The notes under the pieces are model-generated. The model was given only the letters and a program-made list of their open reading frames with translations, ran no database searches and had not been told where the DNA came from. Positions 1-11,187 of a DNA stretch of 64,000 bases are shown piece after piece (positions within the stretch are counted from its first letter, which is position 1; every line of letters starts with the position of its first letter). Made by a program: the position numbers and the translations under genes. Source of the DNA: Tetrapyrgos nigripes. Taxonomy: Eukaryota; Basidiomycota; Agaricomycetes; Agaricales; Campanellaceae. Location of the stretch: assembly GCA_013368315.1 (NCBI GenBank), contig JAACJM010000018.1, forward strand, positions 682,001 to 746,000, given 5' to 3'.

Positions 1-1
1 C

Positions 2-949
2 ATTCAGAAACAAATCGAGGAAGAGGTTAAGTATTTCTGCCGTTATATCATGAATAAAGCTTTGGCTGATATGCGCAACCATAAATGGATTCCACAGCAG
101 TTTAAAAAACGTGAGCCAGTTTCTTCAAAGCCTCCTTCCTTGATTGAGAGAGCTTACTGGCCTACTCCTGCTCAATCTCTTATGTGCACAAATGGTGTTA
201 CAATTAACACTCAATTTCATGATACATTGCTATATCCCGATTTTATTTGCACTCTACCTTTTAACCATACCAAAGTGTCATCATCGTCTTTGAGTAGAAA
301 GCGAAAGGCTGTTCGAGGTTCGTCTTCTTCTGAGTCATCATCTTCAGATCATAGCAAAAAAAGTTCCTTTAAATATATTCCTCTGAGTGTTGCATTCAAA
401 ATGTGGCAAGACAGAATGTCTCACATGTTCACAGATCCAATCCTCGAGAATATGAAAAGAGAACCTGATGAATCTGGAAATACCTCGAAGAAACCTTGCT
501 ATGATGCACCTTTAGAAGAAGAAGCTGGTCCCTCATCTCTGGCAGATGCTATCAATGTCTCCATTTCGTCTGGATATCTAGCTGATGATGATGGGGTTAG
601 TCTTGGTTCAGAATCAGATGTGGAAATTTATATTGATGGAGACGAAACTATGGCTTTCTGGCAAGTATTTCACACTTCTAATAAAAATAGTGCACTCATA
701 CAATTGCCTCAGATCTCAATGTCATCAGACTATTGTGAATCTCATACAGCCCTAGTGGCTATAGACAATTGTACTATTAATACAACTGATGTGCCTGTAT
801 TTATTTGTGAACAAAGTTTCATTGCTCGTGCACATTGCTCAATGTGTGAAAAGTATCCTTTGAATAGTTTTTGTAAGAGTAAGATCACTGATGAAATAAC
901 CTATTGGGTTTCAGATTTGGTGCATCGACTCACATTACAAACAATTTGA
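2..949 (+). pseudogene. copia gag-like region
   Basis: This open frame runs from the window edge to 949 and is continuous with the protease region after a one-base shift. The protein is rich in Ser, Asp and Glu between about residues 75 and 200, with a serine run and an acidic patch, which suggests a disordered linker. No clear CCHC zinc knuckle was found; a Cys-x2-Cys near residue 270 is not a full knuckle. The first ATG at 50 is internal, so the true start is upstream of the window. Gag identity comes from position directly before the protease motif, not from a recognised domain. Confidence 0.55.
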
Positions 950-1224
950 TGGATTTTGCTCAATACCATAAGTTACCCAATCCGATTCCACTTCAGATTA
1001 CTGATAAAAGATCTGAAACTTACCTTGAAGGTGTTGGAACTGTGTTTATTGAACATATCAATGAAGAAGGAGTCAAACATACTATAAAACTATACCCAGT
1101 GTTTTATCAACCAACTTGCACACATTGTTTGTTGTCTCAAGGATGTATCCTTTGTGAAGGATACTTTGAAATCTCATGAGATGGCAAGTCCGAGTTTCGG
1201 AAAGAAGTAGATCAAAGTCTTCTG
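900..1224 (+). pseudogene. copia aspartic protease region (frameshifted at active site)
   Basis: The retroviral-type protease active site D-S/T-G-A-S is recognisable around 915-930, but one base is missing inside it. Asp is read in the gag frame and G-A-S-T-H in the following frame. Downstream residues through the L-Y-P-V-F segment fit the copia protease fold. A TGA at 1177-1179 ends the frame, followed in the same frame by more coding-like sequence. The enzyme would cut the Gag-Pol polyprotein. This copy cannot make it. Confidence 0.75.
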
Positions 1225-1821
1225 ATGACATTATTACCAATGCATCGGAAAGACAATTTGCATTGGCTCAAATCGAAGATAATCATTCCTGAGTCAGCGA
1301 ATCTATCATCTACTCTTACTGATTATGACATCGTGCATAACCGCTATGGACATGCTGGAAAGGCAGTGGAAAGTCATACCATAGAGAATACTAAAGGCTT
1401 AAAACCTTTTAAAGTACCTAAACATAGTGTATGTTGAGGCTGTGCCTTAGGCAAGACTCCATCGAAATCTTATCCTTTATCAGAAAAGCGAGCTACAGAA
1501 GTATTAGAACTTGTGCATACAGATGTAAAACAACAACCATCTATATCATATCACAAGTACGAGTATTTCGTCGTTTTTCTAGATGATTTTAGTTCTTTCC
1601 CTGTCACCTTCCTATTAGTTAGGAAATCTGATGTCTTTAAGTCTTTCAAAATGTATGTTGCCTGGGCAGAACAGTCTACTGGCAAAAAACTAAAGACTTT
1701 ACGATCAGATTTGGGAACAGAGTTTATGAACGAAGATTTTGACAACTTTCTTGCTGAAAAAGGAATTAGAAGATAAAAGTCAGCTCCATACATACATGAA
1801 CAGAATGGTCGTGCTGAGATG
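1225..1821 (+). pseudogene. copia integrase, N-terminal part (GAG-pre-integrase and catalytic core)
   Basis: The segment carries the H-N-R-Y-G-H zinc-binding start and C-x2-C (C-stop-G-C-A-L-G-K) of the pre-integrase HHCC motif. The catalytic core follows: H-T-D-V holds the first Asp, R-S-D-L-G-T-E-F the second, and E-Q-N-G-R-A-E the catalytic Glu at about 1800-1818. TGA at 1435 interrupts the HHCC motif and TAA at 1774 falls at a usual Gln position. The core is cut three codons after the catalytic Glu by the insertion at about 1822. Integrase inserts the cDNA into the genome; this copy is broken. Confidence 0.85.
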
Positions 1822-4200
1822 AATCTATAGCAGCTTTACTTAAGTAAAGTTGAATTGGAGGACATTCGACTGAAGTTTACTTGATAAACTTCAGTTTTCA
1901 CTAAAGTTTTCTATATTCGAGGTTGTATTACATCAATCAATACACATTATTACACTGCTACAAAAAAGAACTTAAGTCTATAAGTCATTAGTAGAGTCAG
2001 GCAAAACAACACAAGAAAAACTAGGCTAAAAAGTAAACTTAAGTCCGTTTTAAAGGCACAGAAAGAAAGAAAAAAACTAAGTCCATTAAGTCTCCAACAC
2101 AAAATACTTAAGGTACTTGAACAACACTTAACTCCATTATAAGTCCTCACCAAGAACCAACACACAGAAAGGGGGAAAAAAAAACTTGAATAACACTTAA
2201 GTCCATTATGACTTGGAGACCCCAACGCAAAAAACTTAAGTGACTTACCGTTTGCCTACTGTAGGGAAAGGATGGAAAGATAGTGGTCAGTAACGAGTCA
2301 TAATAGAAAATAGGGAGAGATTGAAAGGTATGATAGGTGCAGAAGAGGACCCACCATGTTTGTAAGGCCTGCCTGAGCCGTGATATCTTCCCAGGCAGTT
2401 TAGGATGTAGCAAATAGCCTCCCCTAGGCAGACTCTTGGCTCGGTACCCTTGCCTACTAAATGTAGCAGAGGACTGGGGAGAGTGTCCTAAGACGCGGAT
2501 CACGCCTCAGGTGGACCAGATAACTGGTTTCAGTGGGTGGCACTCAGACAGAGACATGTCCACAACTTCAAAATTTATGCCTAGTCCTATCCAAGACCCA
2601 ATTTTGCGAGCAAAACACGTCTGAGACATGAAAACAAAAACAAAAACAAAAAACAAACCGAGGTCGAAAACACTCACCAATGTTGCCATATGCTGCCTGA
2701 GCTATCTATCTGCCTTCCATGGCACTGGTGCCACCTTCTTTCTTCAACTCCTTCAGCAGTTTCCTCGCCTCCTTCTCAGCACCTTCCTCTTGTTCTTCCT
2801 CTGTCAAAACTTTACGCAGTGCAGGTTTTGGTTCTGGTTCTGTGAATTTGCAACATACTTGCCATTGTTTGAAGTGCATGGCTGAGTGATAGGAGAGAGG
2901 AAATGGCAAGAGAAGAGGTCAGGCTACATGACTGTAGCCAAACAAGTTGGATGGTCTGTCGGAGTCTAAAACTCGACCAATAAAGAACAATGAGTTTGTG
3001 AGAATAAAATGTGACTCTACAGCATATGCGTCTTCTTTTGTAACACGTACATCTTCCACCTCAACCACCATATCACCCCTCATTTTCTTCAACCACCAGC
3101 AACCAACTCTGCACCAACCTCAAAGAGATGGACAACTCTTCTCCATCTTTTTACCTGCACTCAAAGACCTAGAAACTAGAGTGCATTCCCATGCCACTGC
3201 CCTACGATAGGTTCAGGAACAGGCTATAATGACCCTAGCTATGGTAGCAGATGCTAGTGAGGCTCTGTTTGCGAAGGTGAGCTTGCATCACGCCTCACTC
3301 ACTTTTTTCAATAGGTATGACTGATGACTGACTCAGTGTCCTTTTTCTTTGATAGCATTACACAATCATCATTCTTCTCAATGTCCTACAGGCTATGGAA
3401 TGCAGATGAACCAGAGTATAGGAGGATGAGGGTGAAGGCTATGCATTATGCCACTGTGTGGGGTTGAACAGTATTTTCCTTTCATCACTGCGTGCGCGCC
3501 ATCTTTGACCTATCATTTTGTTTGTTTGTATAACCAGCCATTGCTGTGGGTCAAGATACATTCTGACCTGATGCAAATACGTTTGTGAAGTGATTCGGAT
3601 ACAATGTGCATTTGTCTCCTTTCATTGTTTCTGGTAATACTCATTGTCTTCTTACATCATCTTTGACCTCACTGAATGCCCGGTTGACCCTCAGGCTATT
3701 GGTGTGGAGTCTATTCATGTATTTCTCTTCGCTATTGTTGGAGACTTGGCGACACTACTCAGGTCTTTCCTTTCATTTTTGATTGTGCGTCTTCTCAGAC
3801 TTAAGTTTGACCATTCCTTGATTGTATGTTCCACTTAAGTATACCCTTGGGTCTTTCTATTTGTCGTTCACTATTTTCAGAGACTCGGCAACACTTGATT
3901 CTCCAATCAGGTCTTTTTTTTTCTTTCACATTTCACTGTCCAGTATTTGTTACTGTTGGAGACTTGCAATGCCGACTTAAGTCTTTTTCGCCTGTGTCCT
4001 TCTTTTCATTTTCATTTAATCTAGTCTGTACAGTACTTAAGTACATACTTAAGTTGATGACAGCCGTAGTATTGCTCATAGCGCTAATTTGCATCTTGTT
4101 GGCAAACTTAAGTTTAACTTCAGTGATGTGGGTCAAAACTTCAGTGAAGTGTCCTCTGATTGAACTTTACTTAAGTTCAGTTAATATGGTTACAGTGCCA
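1822..4200. mobile_element. Non-autonomous element with ACTTAAGT subterminal repeats, inserted in copia integrase
   Basis: The copia reading resumes at about 4203, so the foreign segment is about 2.38 kb. Its ends are inverted and imperfect: both share ACTTAAGTAAAGTT followed by a further matching stretch of about 30 bases ending in CTGAAGTTT (left near 1838-1880, right near 4130-4180 in reverse). CTTAAG occurs about six times within 1835-2240 and about seven times within 3790-4175, and none was seen in the middle. Dense short subterminal motifs are known in hAT and KDZ (Kyakuja-Dileera-Zisupton) DNA transposons of basidiomycetes. No transposase frame and no clean target duplication were found, so the superfamily is open. 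Confidence 0.7.
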
Positions 4201-4500
4201 AGAGAATAATTAGAACACTCAACAAGAAGTCAGAATCCATGCGCCATCATGCAAATGGACCTCCTTCTTGGTGGGAATTTTCTCTTGCCACAGCTACTTT
4301 TGTAGCATGTCGCACACCGATAAAACGACTCAATTGGAAGACTCCTTTTGAATTGTGGTACAAAAAGAAACCAGATGTATCATATTTCCGTTCTTGGGGA
4401 TGCGCTGCATATGTATTCATTCCAGAAAAGAAAAGAGTAAACAAACTTCCCCAAAATCGGAATTAATGATTTTCGTTGGTTATGAAAAAGATTCTAAAGC
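4201..4500 (+). pseudogene. copia integrase, C-terminal part of the core
   Basis: The frame picks up directly after the insertion with the helix that follows the catalytic Glu, then P-x-S-W-W-E-F and the conserved F-E-L-W-x-K-K-P end segment with G-C-A-A-Y-V near 4405. A one-base shift near 4440-4460 moves the coding into the next frame, which continues as the F-V-G-Y segment. Together with 1225-1821 this would form one integrase once the insertion is ignored. Confidence 0.85.
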
Positions 4501-5635
4501 CTGGTTATTCATGAGACGTGACAATTCACTCTTTGTTAGTCCACAAGCACTCTTCATTGAGAAATGGTTTCCACGAGTCTTATCAACCGAAACAGAAGAA
4601 AGTGACAAATCCACTGAATTAATGCGCAGTCTGCACAAACAGGGTACAAATAATCTCCCACCTGACCCTGTAATACCCCTCGATTTAGATGACCTGTTCC
4701 AAGATCGTTTTGATGATCAGGGTCCACCACCTGATGAAGGTAATGGTTCGGATGATACTTCTGATGACCATGATCCTGGTGCACACCAACCTTCTGATCC
4801 AAATGACTCCGAAACAGAATCTATACAATCTCGTGAACCGACTCCACCCCCTGCACCAGAACCACCTGCTCAAGTACCTGCTGATCCTGTACCTGTACAA
4901 GGTCCTCAACCAGTTAATCCACGCAACGTTGATTTAACTACTGGTAGATTTATAAATAGAGAACCTAATCCAAATCAGACTAGATCTTCAGATTGTCAAT
5001 CTAGACCAAATTGGAGAATTACAGATCCAAACATGCAACACAGTAGAGACATACCATGAGGTGGATGGACTAGAGTAACTCCCAGAGTAACTCTTTCACA
5101 ATCTCGTGCTACTCGTTTGCAAACTGTAACAGATCCAACTCCATCCACTTCTCAAGTCAGAGAAGAGAGTGACAATGAAGATCAATCTGAAACAGAAGCA
5201 GGACCTAGTGGAGAAATTGCGGAGTTTCTTGAACAAGATGTTTTAGAACAATGTGTACAACAAGGGGGAGTATGGTTACAAAATTATCTCTTATCGCAGG
5301 CGTTTGTAAATAAAAAAGAAGGAAGTTCCTCTGCAACACCTCTTTTTATTCACAATACTCCTATTGCTTTAGTGGATGAATATCCATATCACCATGATAC
5401 CAATAGAGATCCAGATCCAAAAACTCTTTTAGACTCTCCAGAACATCTTTTATCTCCAAAAAATAAAAAACATAAAGATTTAAACAAAGTTACAAAAGAT
5501 CTGATAGACTCTTGTGAAAATAAGACCTTCGTGCAGCACTGGACATCAACAAATGATTCCAGGAAGGCTCCAAAGGTTCTTAAGAAACAATGGGAAGAAG
5601 CTTGTCAATATGAGATTGATCAATTAAAAAAATGA
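4501..5635 (+). pseudogene. copia integrase-RT linker
   Basis: This stretch joins integrase to reverse transcriptase. It is Asp, Glu, Pro and Gln rich, with repeated acidic and P-x-P segments around 4680-4920, as in the disordered linker of many copia polyproteins. A TGA at 5057-5059 lies in the otherwise continuous frame and another TGA at 5633-5635 ends it just before the reverse transcriptase. Both sit where an Arg CGA would read well. The linker has no enzymatic motif of its own. Confidence 0.7.
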
Positions 5636-7037
5636 AATGTCTTTGAATTGGTAGATCTTCCTAAAGGTCGTAAACCAGTCAGATGTCGTTGGGTATTCAA
5701 TATTAAATCAAATAAAACAAAACGTGCACGACTCATTGCAAAGGGTTTTTCCCAGACAGAAGGAATTGATTATAACAATGTATTCAGTCCAGTAGTCCGC
5801 TTCGAAACAGTTAGACTGTTTGCCATTTCTGCTATAGAGAATTGGGAGATCAAAGCACTAGATGTCAAAAGTGCTTTTCTCTATGGACTTCTTGACGAAG
5901 AAATCTATATGATGCAGCCTGATGACTTTGTTAGTCAGGACAGAAGCAAGGTTTGGAGGTTACGCAAGGCACTTTATGGTCTGAAACAAGCAAGCTTAGC
6001 CTGGTGGACTGAATGCACAAAGTATATGCAATCTTTAGGCTTTAAGCGCTTACATTCAGATGCCGGTGTATATATCTATTGTATGAATGGCAAAACCATG
6101 ATAGCCATCATATATGTAGACGATGTGTTATGGATGGGTTCAGATCTGCAATTATTAAACAGATTGATGAATCAATTCATGGCTAAATGGGAATCTCATG
6201 ATCTCGGAGATGCAAAGGAATTTTTAGGCATGCGCATAGAACGTGATCGAAAGAAAAGTATTCTTACTCTTGATCAAGAAGACTATTTAGAAAAAGTCAT
6301 CAAATGTTTTGGTGCTGAGAATATGAAGCACACAACAATGCCTATGCCACAGTCATATATATCTTTAGCACATGATGGTAATGTTGATACCAAAGTTAGA
6401 ACTTTGTTCCAACAAGTGATTGGCTCAATTCTTTATCTTATGCTTGGTACTCGACCTGATATAGCTTTTGCTGTTATCAAGTTATCAACATACTCAGCAA
6501 ATCCCTCCCCAGACCATCTAAAGAAAGCTATGTACATCATAAGATACTTGCTTTCTACGAAACATTATAGACTCATCTATGATGGATCTAAATCTAGTGG
6601 TCTTATAGGTTTTTGTGATAGTGACTGGGCACAAGATCGAGATAATCGTCATTCACAAACTGGCTTTATATTGAAAACAAAAAACTGTTGCATTGTCCTC
6701 CACTGAAGCCGAGTACATGGCACTTTGTGAATGTGCAAAACAGGCTCTATGGATTAAAACTCTATTAAAGGAAATTAATTTCAAATTAAATCATGTTCCT
6801 ATTGTTGGTGACAATCAAGGCTCAATCTTTATTAGTCAAAATCCTATCACTGAATCAAGATTGAAGCATATTGATATATGTTACCATTTTATACGAGAAC
6901 TGATTCAGGAGTCTAAAAAGGTCCAACTCTATTTTACTCCTGGAAACAAAAATCGTGCAGACCTTCTAACAAAGAATCTTGGGCACATTAAGTTTCTTAA
7001 ATTCCGAAATGAGTTAGGACTATTCTTTGATTCTTAA
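5636..7037 (+). pseudogene. copia reverse transcriptase and RNase H
   Basis: RVT_2 motifs are clear: K-A-R-L/I-A-K-G-F-S-Q near 5730, F-S-P-V-V near 5785, D-V-K-S-A-F-L-Y-G near 5865, L-Y-G-L-K-Q-A near 5970, and the catalytic Y-V-D-D near 6115. RNase H follows with S-D-W near 6620, S-S-T-E-A-E-Y-M-A-L near 6695 and the D-N-Q-G-S segment near 6810. A one-base shift near 6690 separates the RT frame from the RNase H frame, and the stop before 5648 separates it from the linker. The domain would copy the RNA into cDNA. It is the best preserved part of this element. Confidence 0.92.
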
Positions 7038-7184
7038 ATATACTTATGGGTTGGAAACAACCGTCAAGATTTTCACATGAAACTTTAGAGTGGATACTAC
7101 TCTCATTCCATTATGTTTATGGCTCATTCAAGAATCATTTAATCCTTGATGTGTGCTTACAATGCTGCACTTCAGTCTGCATCT

Positions 7185-7197
7185 AAAGCAAGGGGAG
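7185..7197 (+). other. Polypurine tract of copia element 1
   Basis: The purine run AAAGCAAGGGGAG sits directly before the LTR start TGTTGAAATA, the expected primer position for plus-strand DNA synthesis. Confidence 0.7.
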
Positions 7198-7630
7198 TGT
7201 TGAAATATGTACCTTCCATGTATAGTATCTATGATTCCATATGGAGTTATTATGAAACTTCTACGTAGCTATAAGTATGCTAGTCCTCCAGGACATTCTC
7301 CAGACATTACTCTTATCTTCTACTATGTAGTGATATCTCTGTAGATAGCAATATGGCCAATAGCAATATCCTCTTAGTCTCTAGGTATGTCCATGGACAA
7401 TGTAGATATTAGTAATTACATGCTCTTTATCTAGTATAAAAGCTCTCTGTAAATACATAGTTACTATAGAACAATATCCAGTTCTATCTGCTCTACAAGC
7501 AACTCGCATCTAAGCTCTACTAGCTTTCTACTCAGCACTCTATTTGGTGAGCTCTACTGACTGGTCACCCTATGCTGAATATTTGCTGCTTCATTATTCC
7601 CTATTATTGTAGGGCCGTTTCCTATTTCAA
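7198..7630 (+). repeat. 3' LTR of copia element 1 (right end approximate)
   Basis: The LTR starts TGTTGAAATA after the polypurine tract. The same TGTTGAA start opens the LTR of the copia copy at 19.4-26.8 kb. A TATA-like box lies at 7435. The right end cannot be fixed without the missing 5' LTR; it could lie anywhere from about 7545 to 7630. Confidence 0.6.
7435..7442 (+). promoter_or_regulatory. TATA-like box in copia LTR
   Basis: TATAAAAG lies about 240 bases into the LTR, as expected for the U3/R promoter of an LTR element. Position and match only; activity is inferred. Confidence 0.45.
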
Positions 7631-7639
7631 TTTGCCCTA

Positions 7640-8140
7640 GTTAGTTTATCCTGTGCCTGCAGCCCCAGGTGCCTACTTTGACAGGGCCAGGTCTTCTACA
7701 AGTGAAGTGTAGGGGGTGTAGGGGTAAGGAACCTGAGGGGTAGAGATATATGTAAGAAAGATTGGACGGAGAGGGAGGGGGTTGGGTCAGCATATTGGTC
7801 AATGTAGATTGAGAAATTTGAGAAACGACGACCAAAAAAGTGAAAGACTTCTGACAGTTTACGCTGTCATGCAAGAGAAAGAAAAAAAAAGGTGACTTCA
7901 ATTTATTAGTGAGTTGTCTCTCTTCGAGTCTCCAGGTGTTTTTTTGTGGATTTATTTCAAGTGAAGTCCCTAGACTTTTTCTTTGTTTTGTTCTTGTTTT
8001 TCTTCCCCCATCCCCCATCATGTCTGTTTACCATCTTTCCCCCCCTCTCTCAGTCTAATCTTCCCCAGGATGTATGTATAGCCATCATTATGACCTTTCT
8101 TTTCCTCCAACACAATATGCCAACACAATACTCAACTCAA
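7640..8140. other. Non-coding stretch with purine/pyrimidine-biased tracts
   Basis: Short frames here are low-complexity (runs of Ser, Pro, Phe). No domain or splice-consistent gene was found. It may be the decayed 3' part of the minus-strand Usp pseudogene to its right. Confidence 0.4.
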
Positions 8141-8790
8141 ATTCCTTCCAGCTTTCGTCCTTCCCGGTTGGTCAGTTGGCGGGAGGCAGATTTGGGTTTG
8201 GTCTGGAGTGTGTGCAATGATATATGCATTGAGGGAACAGTGAACGAGCAGAGTTGCGGAGTTGTGGAGTTCTGGGGTGAAGAATGTAGTTTTTCTGTAG
8301 GTGAGGAAAGGATATCAGTGTGAGTGTTGGTGGACTGGAAGAGAAGAACAGTTGGAGGAAGGGGTGTAACGAAAAAAGCAGAGCAGTAGATGAGGTGGTG
8401 GACGTGGTCAAAAAGGTGGATAGGTGAGGTTGTGGTGGACATGAGGGAGATGTCAAATGAAGAGATGAGAGAAACATAAACACCATGGGGAGACAGGCAT
8501 ATGTAAGGGGGATGGAAAAGAACGAAGAAGGAAGGTGGACGGTAGAAGTTGGAAGGAAAAGAATGATGAAAAAAGGAGATGAGATAGGTTTAGGTGGTGG
8601 AAGTGGAGGAAAACATAGTTAGATGAAGAATAAAAAAGGTAGAGAGTAGGGAAGGACACATACCCAATAAATCGTCTTCAATACAACCAACTTGTCACCA
8701 TCTTGCACAAAAGTTTCTAATGCCCAATCGAGTGGTTCTTTCCCTTGTTAGTCTGGGGTTGAGGCAAAAGTGGAAGGCTTTAAAACAACA
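8140..8790 (-). pseudogene. Universal stress protein (UspA-like) pseudogene, copy A
   Basis: On the minus strand, 8755-8661 reads G-K-E-P-L-D-W-A-L-E-T-F-V then D-G-D-K-L-V-V-L, which matches the first strand and helix of fungal UspA-domain proteins. A TAA lies just upstream. A GTATGT donor-like site follows near 8655, then a purine-rich stretch on plus (pyrimidine on minus) that could be a long intron. The segment around 8330-8150 resembles the middle exon of copy B at 15.5-15.6 kb, including a shared CTGACCAACC motif. Usp domains bind nucleotides in stress responses. The frame cannot be carried through, so it is called a pseudogene. Confidence 0.45.
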
Positions 8791-9653
8791 GCATCAGCAT
8801 AACGTCTCATTAGAAGCGAAACAGAGGAAAAGATAAGGAGGCAAGGTAGTGGGATAGGAGATTAAGAGGATAATGTACAAGAAGAAGGGCAACAAACTAC
8901 CAAAAAGAAACATGTATCTATTATCCTCCATTTGTAATTTGTACTCTTCAAGCTCAACGTCAATATGCTCGCTGTAAGCTTCTCAATGTCTCCAAAGATA
9001 CTTTGAGTGTTTTGGGGAGACGGTTTGCAGTTTTGATGCATGTGCGTTAGGTAGGGTTTGGAGGCGTAGGCAGAAAGAGGGTTGCGCTGACGCTGACGTT
9101 GTGGATAGAGTCGTAGATGTTGCCGCTGGGGATGTTTCTAGTAGAATCCAGTCTCAGGCAAACTGAGAGTTGATGGTCTTGAAAACATCAACAGATTCCC
9201 AGAGAACGGCATGTATACTAGTCGGTAGGTGAAGAAGACACTGCTGGAAGACATGCAAAAGTCAAAATGGAGCGAAAAGAGGGGTCGTTGTCGTTGTCAG
9301 AAAGACGGTTGTGTGGCTGTTTAGACTCGGGCTGGGTATCGGAAGGTGGACGGACCACAACGACAACGCACAGGCCTGCAGTGACATCCCTCAATGGACT
9401 GGGACTCTACGAGACGCATACCTTTCTTAGTAAGAGCAGATCCGATATCCAAGACCAAATAGACCCTAAACTGCATGTTGACGACAGTTGAAACAATCGC
9501 CCCTTGTTCCTTGCCTGCCACTTTCTCTTCCTTCCACCACACTGTCCCTTCACTTTTGGCGTTGTCTCTGCTCAATTTTGCCCTAGCATCATCAGTACGT
9601 AGCCTCACTGAAGGCTATTTTCCGTTCTGATCACCTTTCCAGCTCAAATTCCA
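8791..9653. other. Intergenic region upstream of F-box gene
   Basis: No supported gene. The last 150 bases before the ATG at 9654 are rich in CT runs, common in basidiomycete promoters. The minus strand of 8790-9500 may hold the decayed N-terminal part of Usp copy A, but no frame holds. Confidence 0.35.
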
Positions 9654-9679
9654 ATGAACCGTTCCTTACCAACCCCTGA

Positions 9680-10924
9680 CACTGGAGGCGAACTCATGGG
9701 AAGTGAACCCTTCTGCTGCTTAACGGGAAGCAGACATGTCCTCAGGCCTGCTTCCTCACCGGTAATCAAGAAATGAAGGGCCCAAGTTAAACTTGGGCCA
9801 CAGGGAAACAATCTGGGATTGGGCGACACAACCCTAACTTAGCTATGTATAAGGCATGAGAAAATATGACAATTGGTGATGTGTGTTGCTTGTCCTTTGT
9901 TGCGTTGTCATCTTGTCCAGCCCTCCTCATCCTCATGGGGAGGATGTAGAAGCTGCAGGTAATGGCAGCACTAGATCTTGATGTAGTGGCCCCAAATCCA
10001 GATTTGGGAACCACCATTGAATAACTCACTGGAGTAGGAATTTCTAAACATAGAAGGCAATAAAAACTGAGTATAAGGTAGGTAGCGATAAAACTGAGTG
10101 GTAGAAATAGAAGGCAAAGGATATTAAAGGGGAGTGTCACTGCATGAAAAAGTCTCAAACACTGTAAAATGTGGTGCATGTAGTAGAAGGTAGAAAGCAT
10201 AATTTGTGCAGGATAAATTGAAAGGTAGAAATGTATTGAAAGAATGATGCATTGCACAATAGACAGTAGAAGAGAATGATATAATGATATTGTGCAGTAG
10301 AGACATCGTCAAACACCATGGAACATGGTAATGTTGCGCAATAGCTCAGTTGAGGTGAGAGCAAGGGTGGAAGGCAAGAGAATGAATCAGTATACCTCTA
10401 AAAAACTCCTCTTCCAGAGTCTTGTGTGTTTTTGGAGAGAAAAGTGGAAGTGGTGTCCATTGTAGCGAGAATGGGGAGTGGCGGGCCAACAGAAACATGT
10501 ATATTGCTGGTTGTTGGACAGGGAGAGACAAAATCTGCCTGCAGTGAAAACAAAATGGATCCATGTGGCAGCGGGAGGTATCAAAACAGATTCTGACACC
10601 AGTATACAAGTTAGAGAGATAGAGTGGAATAAGGATAGCAAAAGCAAAAAAGGTAGAGGATGAGGAGGGCTGGACAAGATGATGGCGTGACAAAGGACAA
10701 GCAACAAGCAATGCGTGTCACCAATTGTCATCGTTTCTCATGCCTTATACATAGTTAGGGTCATGTCGCTTGCGTGTCGCCCAATCTCAGATTGTTTCCT
10801 CGTGGCCCAAGTTACACTTGGGCCCTTCGTTTCTTGATTACCGGTGAGGAAGCAGGTCTGAGGACAATATCTGCTTCCCGTTAAGCAGCAGAAGGGTTCG
10901 CTTCCCATGAGCTCACCTCCAGTG
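9680..10924. mobile_element. Non-autonomous CACTA-like element with long terminal inverted repeats
   Basis: The ends are CACTGGAGG and CCTCCAGTG, flanked on both sides by TGA (9677-9679 and 10925-10927), a 3-bp target duplication. Terminal inverted repeats run about 265-270 bp (9680-9945 and 10655-10924) with scattered mismatches. CACTA/EnSpm elements have CACT[A/G] ends and 2-4 bp duplications. The 700-bp centre has no transposase-like frame. Excision in silico restores the F-box frame, which confirms the boundaries. A related left end lies at 59395. Confidence 0.85.
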
Positions 10925-11187
10925 TGACGTCGACCGTTTCAAGAAACTCATCAAAACCAACGAACCACCTCTTGATTCTGAAGCTACAGCCTTTCTTGCT
11001 TCTCTCAATGATGTCCAGGAAAAGCTTGCAAAGGCAAAATCGAGGAAACGTCGTGCCAACCTCAGAAAGACGGTCGCTCAATACAAGGCTGTCCTCCACC
11101 CAATGAGACGTTTGCCTTTCAACGTGCTTGGAGAGATATTCTCCTCCATCGTTGCACAGTCAATGGAGCCCTACGAAACGTACTGGG

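Larger units (their letters stand above)
1..7630 (+). mobile_element. Ty1/copia LTR retrotransposon 1 (5' end outside window, degenerate)
   Basis: Reading order gag, protease, integrase, reverse transcriptase, RNase H, polypurine tract, LTR is the Pseudoviridae (copia) order. The 5' LTR and the start of gag lie before base 1. The frame is broken by TGA stops near 1177, 1435, 5057 and 5633, a TAA at 1774, single-base shifts near 920 and 6690, and a 2.4-kb insertion at about 1822-4200. It is therefore a dead copy. The right LTR boundary is approximate because no second LTR is in the window. It resembles the minus-strand copia copy at 19.4-26.8 kb in RNase H and may be the same broad lineage. 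Confidence 0.9.

Noticed and set aside
8137..8486. Two minus-strand frames of about 100 codons taken as a gene
   Set aside because: Ser/Thr/Pro-rich composition and overlap with each other; better explained as decayed Usp exon and intron.
9680..10924. Whether the inverted repeats were a pair of opposed genes
   Set aside because: Arms have no open frame in common; CACT ends and TGA duplication identify a transposon.
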